From Desertimonas sp963733085 (GTDB taxonomy: Bacteria; Actinomycetota; Acidimicrobiia; Acidimicrobiales; Ilumatobacteraceae), in NCBI GenBank assembly GCA_963733085.1, contig CAVTBY010000009.1, positions 103,456 to 167,455 on the forward strand: 64,000 bases of DNA, written 5' to 3'. Positions 53,571-62,579 of the stretch are shown piece after piece. Position 1 is the stretch's first letter, and each line of letters opens with the position of its first letter. A program made the translations under genes and the position numbers. Under the pieces are notes generated by a model. That model saw nothing but the letters and a program-made list of their open reading frames with translations, was not told the DNA's origin and did no database searches.

Positions 53571-54029
53571 TCAGGGCGCGGGCACCCTATTGCGGTCAAA
53601 TGCCGCCACACGCTCCGTGTCCTCGTAGTCCTCCCATCGAATCAGGCGGCCCCAGCGGAGCTCGAGAAAGAGCACCGCCCGGTTGTTGTACACGTCTGCC
53701 GCTTCGTCATCGCCGGGCACGAAGTCGTGCACGCGAAGGGCGATCCGGGTGTTCCACGGCGGCCCATTTACGAGGATGTCCTCGATCTGAAACTGGATGC
53801 CCTCGGCCACGAAACGGTCGGCGAAGGCCGTGGCCTCGTCGACTCCCCGGTGGGTGACGTGACGATGTCGCCCGCGCTGCAGTGGTCGGAACATCGTCGC
53901 CCATGAGTTCTCACCCGGGAAGGCGAGCTCGAAGTCGGGGCTCGCCATCTTGAGCATTCGTGAGTAGTCGCCACGGTTCAGCTGATCGATGCTGTGTCGG
54001 AGCAGCGCTCGGATCGAAGCCTTGTACAT
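53571..54029 (-). CDS. NTF2/SnoaL-like protein
   Basis: 152 residues from the ATG after GGGAGGCGAGACG. YKASIRALLRHSIDQLNRGD, then YSRMLKMASPDFELAFPGEN, a THRGVDEATAFADRFVAEGI helix and FLELRWGRLIRWEDYEDTER complete a SnoaL-like cone. Such proteins are often small hydrolases or isomerases, or binding proteins. It is divergent from a TetR regulator with two palindromic operators between them, so it is the likely target of that repressor. Confidence 0.85.
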   Translation of the reverse strand: MYKASIRALLRHSIDQLNRGDYSRMLKMASPDFELAFPGENSWATMFRPLQRGRHRHVTHRGVDEATAFADRFVAEGIQFQIEDILVNGPPWNTRIALRVHDFVPGDDEAADVYNNRAVLFLELRWGRLIRWEDYEDTERVAAFDRNRVPAP

Positions 54030-54060
54030 CGTCTCGCCTCCCAATCTCCAGAAACCGACG

Positions 54061-54112
54061 CTAGAACGATCACTCTAGTCGGTCTGCGACGTGACTAGAA
54101 CGCCGGTTCTAG
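54061..54112. promoter_or_regulatory. Paired palindromic operators of the TetR regulator
   Basis: CTAGAACGCCGGTTCTAG (54095-54112) is a perfect 7-4-7 palindrome; CTAGAACGATCACTCTAG (54061-54078) is a second, imperfect copy 34 bp away. They lie between the divergent tetR and NTF2-like genes, as expected for an autoregulated TetR system. Confidence 0.8.
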
Positions 54113-54121
54113 AATGATGTC

Positions 54122-54706
54122 GTGGCAGGCACCCGCGACCGGATCATCGTTGCGACCAACGAGCTGTTTCGACGCCACGGGTACAACGGCACGACACTCA
54201 CCCAGATCTCCGAGGCGTCCGCTGCAACGATCGGCTCGATCTACCACTTCTTCCCCGGAGGCAAGGAGGCTCTCGCAGTTGCCGTCGTCGAGACGACGGG
54301 TGCGGTGTACCGCGAGCTGTTCGAATCGATCGTCGCCGAGGCCGACGACCCTGCGGCAGCGTACGTCGACTTCTTCGCCGGAGCCGCTGCCGTGCTCGAG
54401 GAGAGCAACTTCATCGATCCCTGCCCCATCGGAACCATTGCCCGGGAGGTGGCCAACACGAGCGAGCCGCTCCGAGAAGCGGCCAAGCGCGCCTTCGACT
54501 CATGGATCGCCGCCGCGCACGCCCATCTGACTGCAGCGCGAATCCCGAGCGACGTCGCCGACGAGTTGGCGACCGTCTTCGTCGCGACCGTCGAGGGCAT
54601 GTTCGTGCTGAGCCGGACACAGCGAACGACGACCCCTCTCGTTGCCGCCGGTCGACGCCTAGCCGCACTCGTCGAAACCGCGATACCCGCAACACACGTT
54701 GTCTGA
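54122..54706 (+). CDS. TetR/AcrR-family repressor
   Basis: 194 residues from a GTG ten bases after the operator, possibly leaderless. The HTH is TRDRIIVATNELFRRHGYNG, then TTLTQISEASAATIGSIYHF, FPGGKEALAVAVVETTGAVY. The C-terminal ligand domain has the LmrA/YxaF-like CPIGTIAREVANTSEPLREA. It probably represses the divergent NTF2-like gene and itself in response to a small molecule. It ends at a clear intrinsic terminator. Confidence 0.92.
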   Translation: MAGTRDRIIVATNELFRRHGYNGTTLTQISEASAATIGSIYHFFPGGKEALAVAVVETTGAVYRELFESIVAEADDPAAAYVDFFAGAAAVLEESNFIDPCPIGTIAREVANTSEPLREAAKRAFDSWIAAAHAHLTAARIPSDVADELATVFVATVEGMFVLSRTQRTTTPLVAAGRRLAALVETAIPATHVV

Positions 54707-54727
54707 CCCAGCGCTAGCTGGGGTTTT
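54707..54727 (+). terminator. Intrinsic terminator of the tetR gene
   Basis: CCCAGC-GCTA-GCTGGG followed by GTTTTCC, directly after the TGA. The stem is a perfect 6 bp with a T-run. Confidence 0.8.
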
Positions 54728-54759
54728 CCTCGCCGTAGTGACTGTTACACCGATCATGA

Positions 54760-56250
54760 GGGGCCTTGCGGCCCCTCGCCCGAGGGGATGTAGTTGGGGC
54801 TGGGCCCGGGTATGTCGTGAGGGGTTGGTGCGTCCAGCCCGGGTGACACCCTGACGGAGGAGCGTGCAGGTGTCCGAGATTGTTGCTTCGAGCACGGATG
54901 ACACCCTCTTTGATCTTGCGCTCCGGCCGGGCCGTTGTCAGCTACCCGATTCGGAAGGAGGACTCGATGGATGTGCTGGTTGATCGGTGTGCGGCGTTGG
55001 ACGTGCACAAGGATCAGGTGACAGTGTGTGTGCGGCGGTGGACGACGCAGGGTCGTCGCCGGGAGAGCGAAACTCGGACGTTCTCGACGACGTTGGCATC
55101 GTTGCGGGTGCTGCGCGCCTGGCTGGTAGGCGAGCGTGTGACGGTGGTGGCGATGGAGGCCACCGGTGTGTATTGGAAACCGGTGTGGTATGAGCTCGAA
55201 GACGCCGGTGTGTTCGAGCTGCAGCTGTTAAACCCGACGCATGTGAAGGCGGTGTCGGGCCGCAAGACCGATGTCCGTGATGCCCAGTGGTTGGCCAAGC
55301 TCGTCGAGTGCGACATGGTCGCTGGCAGTTTCGTGCCGCCACGGGCGATCCGCGAGTTGCGTGACGTGACCCGTTATCGGCGGCGTGTCGCCGAGGAGAG
55401 TGGCCGCGAGTGGCAGCGGGTGCAGAAACTGCTCGAGGACGCCCAAGTGAAGTTGGACTCGGTGGTGTCGAACATCACCGGTGTGTCGGCCCGGTTGATC
55501 CTCAACGCGATGTGTGACGGTGAACGTGACCCGGAAGTCTTGGCCGATCTGGCCAAGCAGGCGTTGCGCCGCAAGATCCCACAACTGCGTGAGGCAGTGC
55601 CGGGCCGGTTCAACGAACACCATGCCCTGTTGCTCGGCGAGCTGCTCGCCCACATCGACTACCTCGCCGATCTCGAACGACGCCTTGATGATCGTGTCGA
55701 CACGCTGATCGTCCCTTTCGAGGCGGCGCGGGACCTGCTGGTGACGATCCCGGGGGTGCAGAAGCGGACCGCTGAGATCGTCATCGCCGAGATCGGTGTC
55801 GACATGGACCGCTTCCCAACAGCGCAGCACCTGGCGTCGTGGGCAGGGATGTGTCCGGGCAACAACGAATCCGCCGGCAAGCACCGCTCGGGCCGAACCC
55901 GCCGCGGTGATGCCTGGCTGCAATCGGCCCTGGTCGAAGCCGGCTGGTCGGCGTCACGCAGCAAGAACACGTCGATGCAGGCCCGCTTCTGGCGCATCGC
56001 CAAACGCCGAGGCGTCGAGAAGGCGACCTACGCCCTAGGCCATCACCTCCTCGTCGTCATCTGGTGGATGCTCAAAGAGCACGTCACCTACAACGAGATG
56101 GGTTACGACTACCTCGCCCGCCGTGTCGACCCCGAGCGACGGCAACGACAACTCATCCACCAACTCGAACAGCTCGGACTGAAAGTCACCCTCGAGCCCG
56201 CAGCCGCCTGACCCGGAGTACGCGACCCAGTCAACTACATGACACCCCTT
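54760..56250 (+). mobile_element. IS110-family insertion sequence
   Basis: A single transposase gene (54967-56211) is bordered by non-coding DNA. Left of it is a hairpin AGGGGCC-TTGC-GGCCCCT at 54760-54777 and the words ATGACACCCTCTTT at 54898; the right side has ATGACACCCCTTGTTT at 56239. IS110 elements lack long inverted repeats, so the exact ends are uncertain. The left limit is somewhere in 54728-54910. Confidence 0.7.
54967..56211 (+). CDS. IS110-family transposase (DEDD)
   Basis: 414 residues from the ATG after GGAAGGAGGACTCG; the frame is open back to 54880 without support. The N-terminal DEDD domain includes CAALDVHKDQVTVCV, AMEATGVYWKPVWYELEDAG and VKAVSGRKTDVRDAQWLAKL. The C-terminal Transposase_20 domain has VTIPGVQKRTAEIVIAEIGV, LASWAGMCPGNNESAGKHRS and ATYALGHHLLVVIWWMLKEH. 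It is intact, so the element may be active. Codon use is like the neighbours. Confidence 0.95.
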   Translation: MDVLVDRCAALDVHKDQVTVCVRRWTTQGRRRESETRTFSTTLASLRVLRAWLVGERVTVVAMEATGVYWKPVWYELEDAGVFELQLLNPTHVKAVSGRKTDVRDAQWLAKLVECDMVAGSFVPPRAIRELRDVTRYRRRVAEESGREWQRVQKLLEDAQVKLDSVVSNITGVSARLILNAMCDGERDPEVLADLAKQALRRKIPQLREAVPGRFNEHHALLLGELLAHIDYLADLERRLDDRVDTLIVPFEAARDLLVTIPGVQKRTAEIVIAEIGVDMDRFPTAQHLASWAGMCPGNNESAGKHRSGRTRRGDAWLQSALVEAGWSASRSKNTSMQARFWRIAKRRGVEKATYALGHHLLVVIWWMLKEHVTYNEMGYDYLARRVDPERRQRQLIHQLEQLGLKVTLEPAAA

Positions 56251-56266
56251 GTTTACGATGTCGTAC

Positions 56267-57655
56267 ATGAGTTCGGTGAGGGGTGTCGAGCGGTTGGTGT
56301 TGGGGGATGATCCCGATGACGGGACGGTGCTGGACGCGTTCGTCAAGTTGCTGGTCGCCGACCCCAACGAGCGCAACAGCGAGGGGTTGGCCGGGTTGGT
56401 GCGTCGTTCGTTGCGGGTGCGGGGCTGGCTCGACGCCGTCGACGCACGGATCGCCGGGCGCGCCGCCGAGTTGGCCGCGGTCGGGCGTGAGTGAGGCGGC
56501 GTGCGACGGTGCTCGCCGGCGGCGGCCGACGCGCCAAGCGTGACGCCGAAGCAGCGGCAGCCCGCGGCACGGTGTGTGCAGCGGATGCCCCAGCTCGGCG
56601 CGGCGCTCGCTGATGGCTCGATCGGTGCCGGTCACGTCGACGCCGTGGTCAAGGCGGTGAGGCATCTCGACGACGACGCCAAAGAGGAGTTGGCCGGGCA
56701 CGCCGAAGCATTGGTCAACGCCGCGGCGACGATGACACCCGAGCAGTTCGACCGCGAGGTTCGTGACCTCGCCCGTGACCTCGCCGGTGACGGCGGACTG
56801 TCTCGTCACGAACGACTGCGCCGGCAACGCAACGTCGGCCGTTGGGTCGACAAGCACACCGGGATGTGCAAGACGTTGCTCAGCTTGGATCCGCTCGACG
56901 ACGCCAAAGTGTGGACAGCGTTCAACGCCGCGATCGGCGCCGCCCGTGCCGTCAACCAGGACGGCGACGAGCGCACCTGGGACCAGCTACAGACCGACGC
57001 CATCGTCGACCACATCACCCGCCCCACCAGCGATCGAAGCGACGGCAGTGGCGGGCAGGGGGCGGAAGTGTCAGTCCTCATCGACTACACCGCCCTGTTG
57101 CACGGCGGAGAAGCCAACGTCGCCGAGACCTCCGACGGCCAGGACTTGCCGGTCGAGGTGATCCGCCGGCTGTGCTGCGACGGCACGATCGTGCCCGTCT
57201 GGCTGAGCGGCGAGTTCGAGGTGCTCGCCGTCGGCCGCCAGTGCCGGCTCGCCACTCGGGCGCAACGGCGGGCGTTACGGGCGATGTACCGGACCTGCTG
57301 CATGCCCGGTTGCACGGTGCCGTTCGATGCCTGCCGGATCCATCACGTCACCTTCTGGGAACACCTCGGCCCGACCAACCTCGACAACCTGGTACCGATC
57401 TGCGAGCAGCACCACCACCTCGTCCACGAAGGCGGCTGGACCCTGCAACTACACACCGGACGACGAATCACCCTCCACCGACCCGACGGCACCCTCTCCT
57501 TCGACGGCATCACCACCGACCGCATCACGACGAACGACCATCGAGGTCGGCGACAAGACGCGGCTCGACGACCCGAGCCGCCTCCGTCGCCAGCGTCGTG
57601 TCGAGCGGAAACGGCCGCCACCGACGACCGCCACCGAGGTCGCCGAGGCGCTTGA
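56267..57655 (+). CDS. DUF222/HNH endonuclease domain protein (several frameshifts)
   Basis: A first frame (SSVRGVERLVLGDDPDDGTV, LRVRGWLDAVDARIAGRAAE) meets a stop at 56492. The second block (MPQLGAALADGSIGAGHVDA onward) is in the same phase after intervening pieces SEAACDGA and VLAGGGRRAKRDAEAAAARG that lie in the two other frames. So at least three indels fall in 56485-56580. The C-terminus has the HNH motif: CCMPGCTVPFDACRIHHVTF, then NLVPICEQHHHLVHEGGW. A shift after 57530 would extend it to 57692. DUF222-HNH genes are abundant in actinobacteria and often transposon-associated. The gene is broken or misread next to the IS110 element. Confidence 0.75.
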
Positions 57656-57688
57656 GCTTGCCCTCCACGAGATCCAAGTCAACGCGCC

Positions 57689-57979
57689 GTGAACACGGCT
57701 CGGTCCTCCTCGGGCCTCATACCATCTCGACGTGACGACCAGCTCGACGTGGGCTGCTCGCTCGGCGCTGGTGGCGGTGACGAGTTCTCCGACATCGACT
57801 GTTCGATCGGGTACTCGGAGTCGCTCGGCGTCGACGAGGCCCAGACGCTCGCCAAGGAGCTGGTCGGGGTCGTCGGAGAGGTTGTGGACGCACTGATGGG
57901 GTGGTGGTGGCTCTCCTACGACCTCTCGACAGGTTGGGAAACGACGGCACGCGACCGCCTCGCTGCAGCAGCCGGCTAG
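57689..57979 (+). pseudogene. Nucleotidyltransferase-domain fragment
   Basis: 96 codons from a GTG. The segment DVGCSLGAGGGDEFSDIDCS resembles the GS...DxD core of MNT-type nucleotidyltransferases (first carboxylate pair in SDID). Then come VDEAQTLAKELVGVVGEVVD and WWWLSYDLSTGWET. The normal domain continues with a third carboxylate and an HEPN-like or C-terminal part that is absent; the stop comes early. It is a truncated or decayed copy. Confidence 0.55.
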
Positions 57980-58012
57980 ACGCGAACGACAACGTGCCAG
58001 CCACTACGTCGT

Positions 58013-59017
58013 CTACGTCGTCCCGAGGAAGCGCAGGGCGTTCGTCGAGAGCAACTTGTCGCGCTGCGCGTCGGTGAGGTAGTCGGCGTCGCGCACGACC
58101 TTGCCCGCAGGGCGTTCGCCGAGCGGGTAGGGGTAATCGCTGCCGACGACGACCTGATCCTCGCCCATCGTGTCGACGAGCAGGCGCAGGGCGGCAGGGT
58201 GAAACACCACGCTGTCGACGAAGAAGCGGTCGGTGTACTCGCTCGGTGGACGTGCCGAACGTCCGCGCACGAGCTCGCCGCGCCGCTGCCAGGCATTGTC
58301 GAGGCGACCGAGCCAGAACGGGAAGCTGCCACCGCCGTGGGCGAAGCACACGCGCAGCGTCTGGGGAACACGGTCGAACACTCCCCCGAGGATCATCGCC
58401 AGCACGGAGAGGTGAGTCTCGGCGGGCATCCCCGAGAGCCAGCGGGCCATCCATCGATCGTGTCGCGGCCCGGTGGGCATGTCCCACGGGTGGACAAACA
58501 CAGGAGCTCCGACCTCGGCGCAGTGCTCGAGGAATTGGACGACGCCGTCGTCGTCGAGGTCGCGCTCGCCGACGTGATTGCCGATCTCCACCCCGGCGTG
58601 TCCCGCCGCCAGGCAGCGGTCGAGCTCGGCGCACGCCGCGTCGGAATCCTGGAGCGGGACCTGGCAGAACGAGATCAACCGATCGCCGCCGTCGGCCACG
58701 CACTCCAGGGTCAGGTCGTTGAAGATCCTGGCCACCTTGATCGCCTCGGCGGCGTCACGCTCGTAGCCGAAAAATAGTGGTGTCGGCGAGACGACCTGAC
58801 GATCGATGCCGTCGGCGTCCATGTCGGCCAGTCGTTCGGCGGCACTCCAGCAGGCGCAACCGATCGGCCGGTACTCACCGTCGCCGACCATGATCATCGC
58901 CGCCCGCTCGGAGTCGACGCGCAGCCACGGCCACCCGTCGCTGCCGGTGACGACGGCGAGGTCAGGCCACCCGTTGGGGACGACGTGCGTGTGCACATCG
59001 ATCACGTCGGAACTCAC
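58013..59017 (-). CDS. 2-amino-3-carboxymuconate-6-semialdehyde decarboxylase-like amidohydrolase
   Basis: 334 residues from a GTG at 59017; 59065 is an alternative that would overlap the dioxygenase end. DVIDVHTHVVP supplies the metal-binding HxH, PVFVHPWDMPTGPRHDRWMA the next His, CFAHGGGSFPFWLGRLDNAW the third and VVGSDYPYPLGERPAGKV the catalytic Asp. It decarboxylates ACMS to 2-aminomuconate semialdehyde, steering the pathway away from quinolinate. It is last of the kynurenine operon. NbaD is the Pseudomonas counterpart. Confidence 0.9.
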   Translation of the reverse strand: MSSDVIDVHTHVVPNGWPDLAVVTGSDGWPWLRVDSERAAMIMVGDGEYRPIGCACWSAAERLADMDADGIDRQVVSPTPLFFGYERDAAEAIKVARIFNDLTLECVADGGDRLISFCQVPLQDSDAACAELDRCLAAGHAGVEIGNHVGERDLDDDGVVQFLEHCAEVGAPVFVHPWDMPTGPRHDRWMARWLSGMPAETHLSVLAMILGGVFDRVPQTLRVCFAHGGGSFPFWLGRLDNAWQRRGELVRGRSARPPSEYTDRFFVDSVVFHPAALRLLVDTMGEDQVVVGSDYPYPLGERPAGKVVRDADYLTDAQRDKLLSTNALRFLGTT

Positions 59018-59025
59018 GTCGGGGC

Positions 59026-59556
59026 TCAGCCTTTGCCGGGGTGCACGGTGCGGCAGTTCGGACACGTGCGGGCTTCGATGCTCTCGTAGAACGCCTCGAA
59101 CAGCGGCGGCAGGTCGGTGACGATGTCACGTACCTGCACCTCGACCTCGTGGACCATGGCGTCGCAGTTCTCGCAGTACCAGCGGAACTTCTCCAGCGTG
59201 CCTTCCTCGCGCACACGCTCGATGACGAGACCGATCGAACCGGCCTCCGGGCGCTGCGGAGAGTGCGGGAGATTGCGCGGCAGCACCCACATCTCGCCCT
59301 CGTGGATATCGACGCGTCCGGGCCCCTTTTCGGTCATCACGTTGACGTGGATGTTGCCTTTGACCTGGTAGAAGAACTCCTCGTAGGGGTCGACGTGATA
59401 GTCGGTGCGCTGGTTCGGCCCGCCGACGACCATGGTGATGAAGTCGTCACCGGCAGGGAACAACTGCTTGTTGCCGACCGGCGGCTTCAACAGGTGCTGA
59501 TTAGCAGCAACCCATTCCTCGAAGTTGACGGCGTCAGTCACATCACTCATCGACAT
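59026..59556 (-). CDS. 3-hydroxyanthranilate 3,4-dioxygenase
   Basis: 176 residues from the ATG at 59556 (TGATG overlap with the RidA-like stop); a second ATG at 59550 has better spacing to AGGGAG. A cupin ring-cleaving dioxygenase: DYHVDPYEEFFYQVKG holds a His and Glu iron ligand, NLPHSPQRPEAGSIGLVIER the second His. The C-terminal CENCD and CPNC pairs form the rubredoxin-like iron site seen in bacterial enzymes. It opens 3-hydroxyanthranilate to ACMS. The product of KMO plus kynureninase is its substrate. NbaC is the Pseudomonas counterpart. Confidence 0.94.
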   Translation of the reverse strand: MSMSDVTDAVNFEEWVAANQHLLKPPVGNKQLFPAGDDFITMVVGGPNQRTDYHVDPYEEFFYQVKGNIHVNVMTEKGPGRVDIHEGEMWVLPRNLPHSPQRPEAGSIGLVIERVREEGTLEKFRWYCENCDAMVHEVEVQVRDIVTDLPPLFEAFYESIEARTCPNCRTVHPGKG

Positions 59557-59984
59557 CACTCCCTGCTCCTCTCCGGTATGACGGCAATTCCCTGCATCTC
59601 GATCAACAGATGCGGGTGGGGTAGTTCGCGCACGGCGATCGTCGTTCGCGCCGGCCCGGACGTCTCGTCGAAGAACTCTCCGTAGACCTCGTTGTAGCCG
59701 CCGAAGTCGGCCATGTCGACGAGGTACGTCGTGACCGTCACGAGGTCCGCCAGGCTGGCACCGACCGACTCCAGGATGCGGCTGATGTTCTCGATCACCG
59801 CCGCCGTCTGGGCTCGGATCTCGAGGTGGACCTCGCCGGCGGCGTCGACCTCGGCCCCTGCGATCGTGTCGTCGGGGCACCTGCTACTGGTGCCGGACAC
59901 GAACGCCAACCCGCCGACGAGCTTGACGTGGGGATATCGGCCGCGTGGTGTCGCGAGCCCGGAAACGATACGAGTCTCACTCAC
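59556..59984 (-). CDS. RidA-family protein, probably 2-aminomuconate deaminase-like
   Basis: 142 residues from a GTG overlapping the KMO stop. GGLAFVSGTSSRCPDDTIAG, AAGEVHLEIRAQTAAVIENI, ESVGASLADLVTVTTYLVDM and GPARTTIAVRELPHPHLLIE are RidA-fold segments with the conserved Arg and Glu region. In nitrobenzoate and 3-hydroxyanthranilate pathways of Pseudomonas, 2-aminomuconate deaminase (NbaF) is a RidA-fold protein. Position in this operon points to that role rather than general enamine clearance. Function is inferred from context. Confidence 0.85.
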   Translation of the reverse strand: MSETRIVSGLATPRGRYPHVKLVGGLAFVSGTSSRCPDDTIAGAEVDAAGEVHLEIRAQTAAVIENISRILESVGASLADLVTVTTYLVDMADFGGYNEVYGEFFDETSGPARTTIAVRELPHPHLLIEMQGIAVIPERSRE

Positions 59985-61344
59985 TGCGGGACCTCCTAAA
60001 TATGAGTGCCGCTGTGGTGGCGGCAACCGCCGCGGCGCTGACGGCCAGGGCGGCGTGCTGCAGCCGGACGCGGCGGCGGACCTCGGCGTACGGCGTCGTC
60101 GTGAACGACACCAGCTCATAACGCGAGCGATAGACACCTGGGAGCGCCTTCTCCAAGCCGTGCTCCACGCGCTTGGCCATGCGATAAACGGGAGAGGCGA
60201 CGCGGTCGCGCATCTCGACAAAGTTGTCGAGCGCCATCGCGGCGATCGCCTCGGTGTTGTCCCGCCGGCGCCGCTCGAACAACGGAAGCGCTCTGTTCCA
60301 ATCACCTGCGGTGTCGTCGAGGCAGCGGTCGAGCTCGACGACGTCCTCGAACGCGCAGTTTGCTCCCTGCCCGTAGAACGGGACGATGGCATGGGCGGCG
60401 TCCCCGACGAGGCCGACCCGGCCGGCGGCGTGCCACGGCGCGGCGTGCACGGTGCCGAGCAGACCGACGGGGTTGTGCTGATAGTCCTCGACAAGGGTTG
60501 GAGCGAGCGGGACGAAGTCGGGATAGTGGGTCCGGAAGTGACGCTCGATGGCGGCTGGGCTGCTCAACGCGGCGAAACAGCCGGTTCCGCCGTTGGGCCA
60601 GAACAAGGTGCAGGTGAACGAGTGGTCGGGGTTCGGCAGGGCGATCATCATCGACGATCCCCGCGGCCAGATGTGCAGGGCGCCCGGGTCCATGGCGAAG
60701 TCACCGTCGAAGTCATCGTGTGCACCCGAAATCGACAGCGGCGGGATGTGCAGCTCCTTGTAGCCGTAGTCGAGAAAGTCGAGCCGCTCGTCGAGCAGCC
60801 CGGCGCCGAGCAACTGGCCGCGCACTGCGGAGCCGGCACCGTCGGCACCGAGCACGACGTCGGCACCGGCGCGAACCTTGCCGCTCGGCGTGTCGAACAA
60901 CATCTCTCCCACCGTCGCGTCGAGCTCGACGAGCTGATGCTCGAACACGACCTCCACGCCTGCTGCCGCTTCGGCGGCATCGAGGAGGGCATGGTTGAGC
61001 GCGGCACGGCTGATCGAGTTGATCGCCAGGTCACCGCCAGCCGAGTACGGCTGGAAGTCGAGCGGGCCGTGCACCGGGTGGATCATCCGCCCACGCATCG
61101 GCAGGGCGTCGGCCATAACTTGATCCGCGAGACCGACGCGGCGCAGCGCGTCGAGGCCGCGTTCGGAGATCGCCAGGTTGATCGACCGACCTCGTTCCGC
61201 CTGCCCGCTACGCGGGTCGGGGCGGCGTTCGTACACCCGCACGGCAAGGCCGCGACGGCCCAGATAGCAAGCGAGGAGACAGCCGGCGAGTCCCCCTCCG
61301 ATGACGGCCACGTCGCCCCCGACATCTGCGCCTGCCGCAGTCAC
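59977..61344 (-). CDS. kmo: Kynurenine 3-monooxygenase with C-terminal membrane segment
   Basis: 455 residues from a GTG overlapping the kynureninase stop. A flavoprotein hydroxylase: VAVIGGGLAGCLLACYLGRR (FAD GxGxxG), the RSINLAISERGLDALRRVGL segment, VLGADGAGSAVRGQL, VGLVGDAAHAIVPFYGQGAN (GD motif) and CAFEDVVELDRCL. The C-terminal 30 residues are hydrophobic (ALAVSAAAVAATTAALIFRR) and suggest a membrane anchor, as in eukaryotic KMO and rare in bacteria. It uses NAD(P)H and oxygen to make 3-hydroxykynurenine. Length is typical. Confidence 0.95.
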   Translation of the reverse strand: MTAAGADVGGDVAVIGGGLAGCLLACYLGRRGLAVRVYERRPDPRSGQAERGRSINLAISERGLDALRRVGLADQVMADALPMRGRMIHPVHGPLDFQPYSAGGDLAINSISRAALNHALLDAAEAAAGVEVVFEHQLVELDATVGEMLFDTPSGKVRAGADVVLGADGAGSAVRGQLLGAGLLDERLDFLDYGYKELHIPPLSISGAHDDFDGDFAMDPGALHIWPRGSSMMIALPNPDHSFTCTLFWPNGGTGCFAALSSPAAIERHFRTHYPDFVPLAPTLVEDYQHNPVGLLGTVHAAPWHAAGRVGLVGDAAHAIVPFYGQGANCAFEDVVELDRCLDDTAGDWNRALPLFERRRRDNTEAIAAMALDNFVEMRDRVASPVYRMAKRVEHGLEKALPGVYRSRYELVSFTTTPYAEVRRRVRLQHAALAVSAAAVAATTAALIFRRSRSE

Positions 61345-62579
61345 GACGATCCGATGACTCGTCCGAGCGCTCCAGCGGCGCGCCAGCAATCGTGATACGT
61401 CGAGTACAGCGGCGCCGGGGCGAGGCGGACGATGTCCGGTTGGCGCGTGTCGACGATCACCCCGTGCTCGAACCGCAGCTGCCGGGCGACCTCAACGGCA
61501 TTTGCGACGCGCACCGAGAGTTGGGCGCCGCGTCGCTGAGGCTCCCGTGGCGTGACGATCTCGATCAGCGACCCGTCGAGAAGCGACTCGAGAAACGCAG
61601 TGAGTCGCACGCTGCGCTCTCGAAGCGCTTCGATGCCGACCTTGTCGAAGATGTCGAGCGACGTGCGCACCGGACTCATCGCCAGGATCGGCGGATTGGA
61701 GATCTGCCACGCCTCGGCGGTTGCGGGCGGTCGCGGCACAGGGTCCATCTCGAAACGCGTCGATTCCTCGGTGCTCCACCATCCCTCGAACCGCGGCAAC
61801 GCTGATGTTCCGCGGTGGCGTTCGAGGTGGCGTTCGTGGATGAAGACGCCGGCGACGGCGCCGGGGCCGCCATTGAGGTACTTGTACGAGCACCATGCCG
61901 CGAAGTCGATACCCCAGTCGTGCAGCTGCAACGGGACGTTGCCGGCGGCGTGGGCGAGATCCCACCCGACGATCGCCCCTGCCGCCTGGCCAGCGGTGGT
62001 GATCGCCGGGATATCCAGCAGTTCGCCGGTGAGGTAGTTGACGCCGCCGAGCAGCACGAGGGCGACGAAGTCACCGTGACGATCGAGGTGGGCAATGATC
62101 TCGTCGGTGCCGAGACGCACAACGGTCTCGTCGGGGTCGAGCCCGTGATACGCCGCTTGGCTGCGCACGGCGTAACTGTCGGACGGGAACGTCGTGTCCT
62201 CGACGACGATCTTCGTGCGTTCACCGCTCGGCCGGTAGAACGACACCATCAGCAGGTGGAGGTTGACGGTGAGTGAGTTCATCGCCACCACCTCCGAAGG
62301 CCGCGCCCCGACGAGGCGGGCTAACGGCTCGGTGAGCAACTCGTGGTACGACAGCCATGGCCGGTCCGCTTCGAGGTGGCCCTCCACGCCGAGTCTTTCC
62401 CAGGCAGTCAGTTCGGCGTCCAGTTCGTCACGGGTCGCCTTCGGTTGCAGCCCGAGTGAGTTGCCGGCGAGGTATGCGACTTCGGACGATCCGTTGGCCG
62501 CCGGCGGGATGTGAAACAGGTCGCGCTGGCAGGGATCATCGAAGTCGCGTTGACGAGCTTCGTTTTCGCCGGCGGTCAC
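61341..62579 (-). CDS. kynU: Kynureninase
   Basis: 412 residues from a GTG overlapping the TDO stop (GTGA). A PLP enzyme of the aminotransferase-V fold: YLAGNSLGLQPKATRDELDA, VVAMNSLTVNLHLLMVSFYR, VGWDLAHAAGNVPLQLHDWG and the PLP Lys in CSYKYLNGGPGAVAG. It cleaves 3-hydroxykynurenine to 3-hydroxyanthranilate and alanine. Second gene of the operon. Confidence 0.96.
   Translation of the reverse strand: MTAGENEARQRDFDDPCQRDLFHIPPAANGSSEVAYLAGNSLGLQPKATRDELDAELTAWERLGVEGHLEADRPWLSYHELLTEPLARLVGARPSEVVAMNSLTVNLHLLMVSFYRPSGERTKIVVEDTTFPSDSYAVRSQAAYHGLDPDETVVRLGTDEIIAHLDRHGDFVALVLLGGVNYLTGELLDIPAITTAGQAAGAIVGWDLAHAAGNVPLQLHDWGIDFAAWCSYKYLNGGPGAVAGVFIHERHLERHRGTSALPRFEGWWSTEESTRFEMDPVPRPPATAEAWQISNPPILAMSPVRTSLDIFDKVGIEALRERSVRLTAFLESLLDGSLIEIVTPREPQRRGAQLSVRVANAVEVARQLRFEHGVIVDTRQPDIVRLAPAPLYSTYHDCWRAAGALGRVIGSS

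Noticed and set aside
59713..61395. Plus-strand open frame of 560 codons
   Set aside because: Antisense to KMO and the RidA-like gene, no protein signature.
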